A DNA stretch of 64,000 nucleotides. Origin: Strigamia acuminata. Lineage: Eukaryota > Arthropoda > Chilopoda > Geophilomorpha > Linotaeniidae. Below are positions 59,435 through 64,000 of this stretch, piece after piece. Position numbers and translations under genes: made by a program. A model generated the notes under the pieces. That model made no database searches and was not told the DNA's origin. It saw only the letters and a list, made by a program, of their open reading frames with translations. The stretch spans positions 11,248,427 through 11,312,426 of the forward strand of contig OX442315.1 of assembly GCA_949358305.1 (NCBI GenBank). The letters are read 5' to 3'. The first letter of the stretch is position 1; every line of letters begins with the position of its first letter.

Positions 59435-62400
59435 TTAATTTGGTTTAAGCTTTATTAGGCGAGTAACAGCTAGCTCAACTATCTCTACAATAGTCAAAAA
59501 ACATATGCCAAGAAAAAAGCCAACACTTCCTCCAAAATCACTCAAACAGACTTCAAATGGATAAGAAAAGCTTTCAGTTGTTTTCTCTAAATTACTGCTT
59601 CCAAAATAAATGTTTATGACAAGTTTTGATTCATCCTTTTTACATAGTGGTTTGATTACATTGGGATACATTGTATATCGAAACTCGTGGCAGATTCTGG
59701 GACATTTGCAAGCGGCTATATCCAATTTACTGTATACCTTTAAATTGTGCACTTGGAGATCAATAAATGTTCTATCCCAACGGCATTGGGGAGCATTCGA
59801 GACATTGTAGTAAGGTGGGCTTAAAATATAACAAAAAAAAATCAGTTAATTCTAAACTTGTGACTTCTATGATATTGTTACGCACCCAGACCGCGCTTGC
59901 AATTGTGTTTGTGCTCTAAACTACAAACAATGAATCAACAATTACCATGTTTACATGGTCACAGTTTTCCAAATAAGTGATTATTCGGATTTTATTTATC
60001 TGGATAGCCGTTTGCATTTACATGACGTTAGTTTTCTGGTAAACATGACGTTAGTTTTCTGGTAAACATGACGTTAGTTTTCTGGTAAACATGACGTTAG
60101 TTTTCTGGTAAACATGACGTTAGTTTTCTGGTAAACATGACGTTAGTTTTCTGGTAAACATGACGTTAGTTTTCTGGTAAACATGACGTTAGTTTTCTGG
60201 TAAACATGACGTTAGTTTTCTGGTAAACATGACGTTAGTTTTCTGGTAAACATGACGTTAGTTTTCTGGTAAACATGACGTTAGTTTTCTGGTAAACATG
60301 ACGTTAGTTTTCTGGTAAACATGACGTTAGTTTTCTGGTAAACATGACGTTAGTTTTCTGGTAAACATGACGTTAGTTTTCTAGTAAACATGACATCATA
60401 CAAGAATTACCCATACTGCCCTTTGATTATCTGGAACAACAAAATGGCTGTTGATCCATTTCAGCCAAACAAATGAAATCGTGGTTAGGAAAGAGGTTTT
60501 TGCTCGAATCTTTGCAATGGTGCCTCATATGCAAATTCTGATCCCAAAAATGGTGGTTTTAGCTGATTTCACATTGATTTCGGTACCAAATGTCGTCGGT
60601 ACGTAGGCCTAACGTATTTTTACTACAACGATCCGACGATATCTCGATCCAAGTTTTTGAATTTTCGCATGCATGGGTGTTTACTAGTACATGCAGTTTT
60701 CAATGCGCAAAACGCCCAAAATCTAGCTCGTACAACTGGAATTTAGTTTTCCAGATAAGTCTGTTTTTTCTAGAAAACTGATTTGTTTACATGATCAGTT
60801 TTCCAGAAAAGTAAAATTCGCATTTTTACTTATCCAGATAACTGGGTACATGTAAACATGGTAAATAATAGTTTTGATTCATGTGGTTGTAGTTTATTAT
60901 CACAAACAAAGTGTGCATTTGATTAAATGTTTCGTACATGCATTTGCAATAAATAACAAATGTCAGACAGGACAGAAGTCTGACATTTTTTATTGCAAAT
61001 TTCACATATTTTTAGTAACATCATAAATGGTGTTAAACAAATAACAAAACCAGACCTGCATATTTTGGATAAATTGCTTTCAATACACTGATTGATACAT
61101 TCCATGACTCGATCTTCATTATCACAAACAAGTTGACTTCTGTTAAGGAACTTAAACTGTAATATAAAAATTGTTGTAAGTTACGGATGTGTTGTTTAGT
61201 ACTACATACAGGGTCTCCCAAATGAACGAAGCCATTCAAATAACGAAAAGACCATTTGAGTGAGATGAATGAAACAAATGTAGTACTAGTAAACTAAGTG
61301 AGGGCATTTCAAAAATGTGAAAAAATTTGACCTCTGACCTTTTCTTCAAGGTCATTCCAACTCTAACTTTTAAACTAAGATTGGTAAAGCAAAATTCTCA
61401 ATTGAAAAATGAAAGAGCAACTTCTGTTTACTAGAAAACTGCTCATCAAATTTAATCCGACACAATAACAGATAAAATTACAAAAAAAATAAATTGTAAA
61501 AAGGCAAAACATTCCAAGAAAAGTGCTTTATTTTGCTGACATTCTATGTATTACTGCAAAAAGTTACTATGCAGTCTTGAATTGTTATTAATTTAACTGA
61601 TATTTTAAATGATATTTAACGAATAAAATTATAAAAAAGTCAAAAAATACAAAAACGAAAACCAAGATCAAGACTTTTTCATGATTTTTTTTCGTAATTT
61701 TAACTGTTATTGCGTCGGAGATGCAAACTTGTCAAAATTGTCCTAAACCAAGTTTCCTTAGCACCTCTTTCTGATGTAGCAACAAGTGAGTTTCAAATCC
61801 CACATAAAAATCTTGACTTTCCAAAAAAAGCAAATGGTGTCGATTATCCTTGGCAGAATTATGAAGCGATATCTGCAGAGTTATAAATTTTTATAATAAA
61901 CATATAAAAAATTAAGTTTTTTTTATTACGCTAGCTCCAACTCTAGGTTTATCTAAGCTTTCTTCAATCGCTTTCTCTAAATCTGTATCGTTTGTCTCGG
62001 TTAGCATGTATCTTAGTCTTTCTTGAATAAAACCATGTACACGCATCTCAAACTTCAATTTTATGTAAGTAAAGGGGCCTCGATATGGAATTTTGTCAGC
62101 TGTAAAATAACGAAATTACAAATTTGTCAATATTAAAATGGGAATTAATAGAAATGGAAAAAGGCTTTTACGCTGTATCCCTAAGGAAAAACGCAAAAAA
62201 AGGTTAAAATGAAAATGGCCGCGATAGTCTATGGCTGACAACACTGTTTTTCATACTTTCACATGCTGATATGTTTTTCCAGTCAACAGTGCTTAAGAAT
62301 TAGTCTTTTTCTTTTAAATGTTGGGAATGACCTGTTCTATCGTACCTCAAAGCCCAAATTTAAATTTTTTTTATGCTTAATTTATTTTTGGGAAATTACA

Positions 62401-63368
62401 CAAACCACAAGTCGAAACACACACACACAAACATTCAAGTCAAGTTAAATAAAAGCCTTTAAAAATGGCGCTTAATTAGTCTTATTTGCACAGAAAGGCC
62501 AGAAAAGAGCAGAAGGGGAAAAGTGTCATCATGTCCAAAAAGTACTGTAAGGTTTGAATAACTAAATACTACCAAAAACCATGCTGCACCCTCCTCCCTA
62601 TTCACCACAGCCATAGCGTCCATAAGTGGCTGCTTGGTAAGTATGCCAGAATAGTAAAGGAGTACTGACAACGCTACCGATCATGTTTCACCACCCTGCG
62701 TGTGGCAAGTGTACGTACCTGTGTCCAGCAGGTAGCATTCACCCAACATTGTCTCAATCACCGTTTGATTCACCCGTATTCTAACGCCATCAGCTTCGCA
62801 TTTTGCTCCTTGTTCACCGCACTGAAAACATTTAAAAATCAAAAAACTTTTGATCGAGTGCCAATTTTAGATTCAATAATTAACTTACCATTTCGTATAC
62901 TTCAAGTTCATCCATGCCAACCCCAGAATTGGTAAAGTTCCCTGAATCTAATGGTGAAAGTAAGCGCCTTGCCTGATCTTCGTAGGGTTCTTTATGTTCC
63001 CAACATGTAAATGAGCCATTCGGACATGATTCATTCTGATTTAAAACCACAGCTGCAAGATTGCGCATTAATGTACTACAAAGATATATTGCAGGGAAAT
63101 AGACGTAGTTGCTGCGGACGATATCCACTTGTTTGATCACAGGATTGCTGAAGAAGAGGCTAAGACATTTGTAGAGTTGCCAAACACAAAGTATAGTCAT
63201 TGCAGTCAACAAAATCAGCCAAATGCTTCTCCTAACCAAACTGTTGCTCGAATCCAATATTTTGCTCAGTCCAATAATTCCAATTTCACCTGCTGCTTTC
63301 TTTACCACGGATTTATTCCTTGGACATTTCATGTTTGGAATCATTCGTATCTTGTTTTTCTTGCGCAT
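59435..63368 (-). CDS. DEG/ENaC-type sodium channel subunit, gene D (six exons)
   Basis: Exons in coding order: 63368-62889, 62821-62719, 62099-61930, 61872-61765, 61156-61056, 59819-59435. Phases are 0,1,0,0,2 and the product is 448 residues. TM1 follows the SNSLVRRSIW segment; then YFPAIYLC, GECYLLDT (exon 2), IPYRGPFTYIKL (exon 3), CKCPRIC, and TM2 with LSDFGG in the last exon. The HG motif reads IG (GIIGLSKI) and the GxS filter reads GIC (about 425-427). The donor after exon 4 (GAG|GTGCTA) is weak but keeps the frame and matches the paralogues. The C-terminal tail is very short. Intron 5 (59820-61055) contains a minisatellite-bearing mobile element. Confidence 0.88.
59944..60862. mobile_element. 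Terminal-inverted-repeat element carrying a minisatellite
   Basis: 919 bp with perfect 14-bp ends ACCATGTTTACATG (59944-59957) and the complement (60849-60862). Both arms have subterminal AGTTTTCC, AAGT and TATCTGGATA words repeated on both strands. A clear target duplication was not found. It fills most of intron 5 of gene D; no transposase ORF. Confidence 0.7.
60021..60395. repeat. 23-bp minisatellite, 16 copies plus a partial
   Basis: Unit CATGACGTTAGTTTTCTGGT plus AAA, exactly 23 bp, with anchors from 60021 to 60366 at 23-bp steps and a broken 17th copy at 60389. Copies are essentially identical except the last. The unit's GTTTTCTGG resembles the subterminal words of the host element, which suggests it expanded from them. 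Confidence 0.95.
62570..62713. mobile_element. TTGTGAC-family dispersed repeat, copy 5 (fragment)
   Basis: Shares CTCCCTATTCACCAC with copy 2 and CACCCTGCGTGTG with copy 1, but has neither terminal sequence. It ends a few bases from the splice donor of gene D exon 2 (donor GT at 62717-62718). Confidence 0.5.
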
Positions 63369-64000
63369 GATGCGTTGCCTGTGTGTAACATGGCGATGAA
63401 ATAGAGCAACTATTGACTTTTCAGTTGAAATTTTATGAAATTTTATGTCTCTACACTCTAAAGCAAACGGAAGGCATAAAATTAAGACTAGGAGGTGTGT
63501 CTTCCGTCCTTATTTCACTAAAGTGCAAACACATTAAACGGCAGTATGCAAATTTTAACAACGATTGATTTTATAATCAATCGTTAACAGCAATAACCTG
63601 TAATTGACATTTTGCCCAGTGGATTACCACCACCGGCCTAAAAGAGATTGCGTAAATTAATAAAAACTACATGGGACAAAAATTGATGAAAAACGCAAAT
63701 ATTTCGAGAACGAAAGCTCGGATTGTCAAAAACTAAACACCAAAAGAAAGAGCGGAAAAGATTACACCAGAAAAGTTAATGTAACAACACTGCCCTCAAC
63801 CAATAATTAATTTATATATTCTAAATTAAAATGTGTATACATTTTTTTTAGACACACTACCGTTCCTGCACAGTATCTTCATGCTAAATTCGTACTGCGC
63901 ACCCCATTCTGCGCAGACGATTTTCGAATTCCAGTTGTAATTTAGCAGTATTAAGCCTATTATCAGGCCTAATAATGCTAAAATAAAGTAAACAAACAAC
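63369..64000. other. Upstream region of gene D; no gene seen
   Basis: AT-rich. It contains a short palindrome (AACGATTGATTTTATAATCAATCGTT near 63560, given here only for its arms ACGATTGATT and AATCAATCGT). No ORF with family features, and no confident promoter element. Confidence 0.4.

Noticed and set aside
60021-60395. Regular short repeats that could suggest a CRISPR array
   Set aside because: The 23-bp units are contiguous with no spacers, there are no cas genes, and the context is eukaryotic. It is a minisatellite.
1-64000. tRNA or rRNA genes
   Set aside because: No cloverleaf with A/B boxes or rRNA stretch was recognised; the only tRNA-like matches are primer binding sites.

Overview
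This is a repeat-rich piece of an invertebrate nuclear genome. The host genes have short introns with GT/AG junctions, and the noncoding DNA is AT-rich. Long LTR retrotransposons and many small inverted-repeat transposons are present. Degenerin/epithelial sodium channel (DEG/ENaC, pickpocket-like) genes and an initiator-methionine tRNA primer site in a copia element suggest an arthropod, but the sequence alone does not settle the lineage.

Host genes. Four DEG/ENaC genes lie on the minus strand and can be rebuilt exon by exon with consistent reading frames: gene A (987-6923), gene B (8995-11161), gene C (30885-57731) and gene D (59435-63368). A, B and D are close paralogues of about 450-490 residues. 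They have six exons each, and their intron phases are always 0,1,0,0,2. Gene C is different: its 12 exons join into one 798-residue frame holding two complete DEG/ENaC modules in tandem (TM1-ectodomain-TM2-linker-TM1-ectodomain-TM2). The end of module 1 and the start of module 2 share one uninterrupted exon, which makes this the most unusual host feature here. Between B and C sits an inverted pair of single-exon leucine-rich-repeat genes (12724-14082 plus, 15114-16472 minus). Each carries an N-terminal BC-box and Cul2-box, as in ZYG11/ZER1-like Cullin-2 substrate receptors.

Mobile DNA. Element I (18006-30871, minus) is a 12.9 kb Ty3/gypsy element with near-identical LTRs. It sits 13 bp past the stop codon of gene C. 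Element II (34110-54572, plus) is a second gypsy element with 1755 bp LTRs, and it lies inside one intron of gene C. An intact Ty1/copia element (38820-45316, minus) has in turn inserted into the gag gene of element II. Both gypsy elements have gag, an in-frame A AAA AAC -1 frameshift heptamer, pol, and then a long third ORF in the env position that does not look like an envelope protein. In element I that third ORF is predicted to be spliced.

Smaller repeats. The introns and spacers hold hAT, piggyBac and TA-target MITEs with recognisable terminal repeats or target duplications. They also hold a dispersed TTGTGAC-ended family (five copies), a 1190 bp tandem duplication in a gene A intron, a 23-bp minisatellite inside a terminal-inverted-repeat element in a gene D intron, and a near-perfect 54 bp palindrome inside a MITE in gene C. 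Stretches 1-463, 627-986, 6939-8994, 11162-11576, 12370-12669, 14850-15113, 16531-17068, 57732-58825 and 63369-64000 show no supportable gene.
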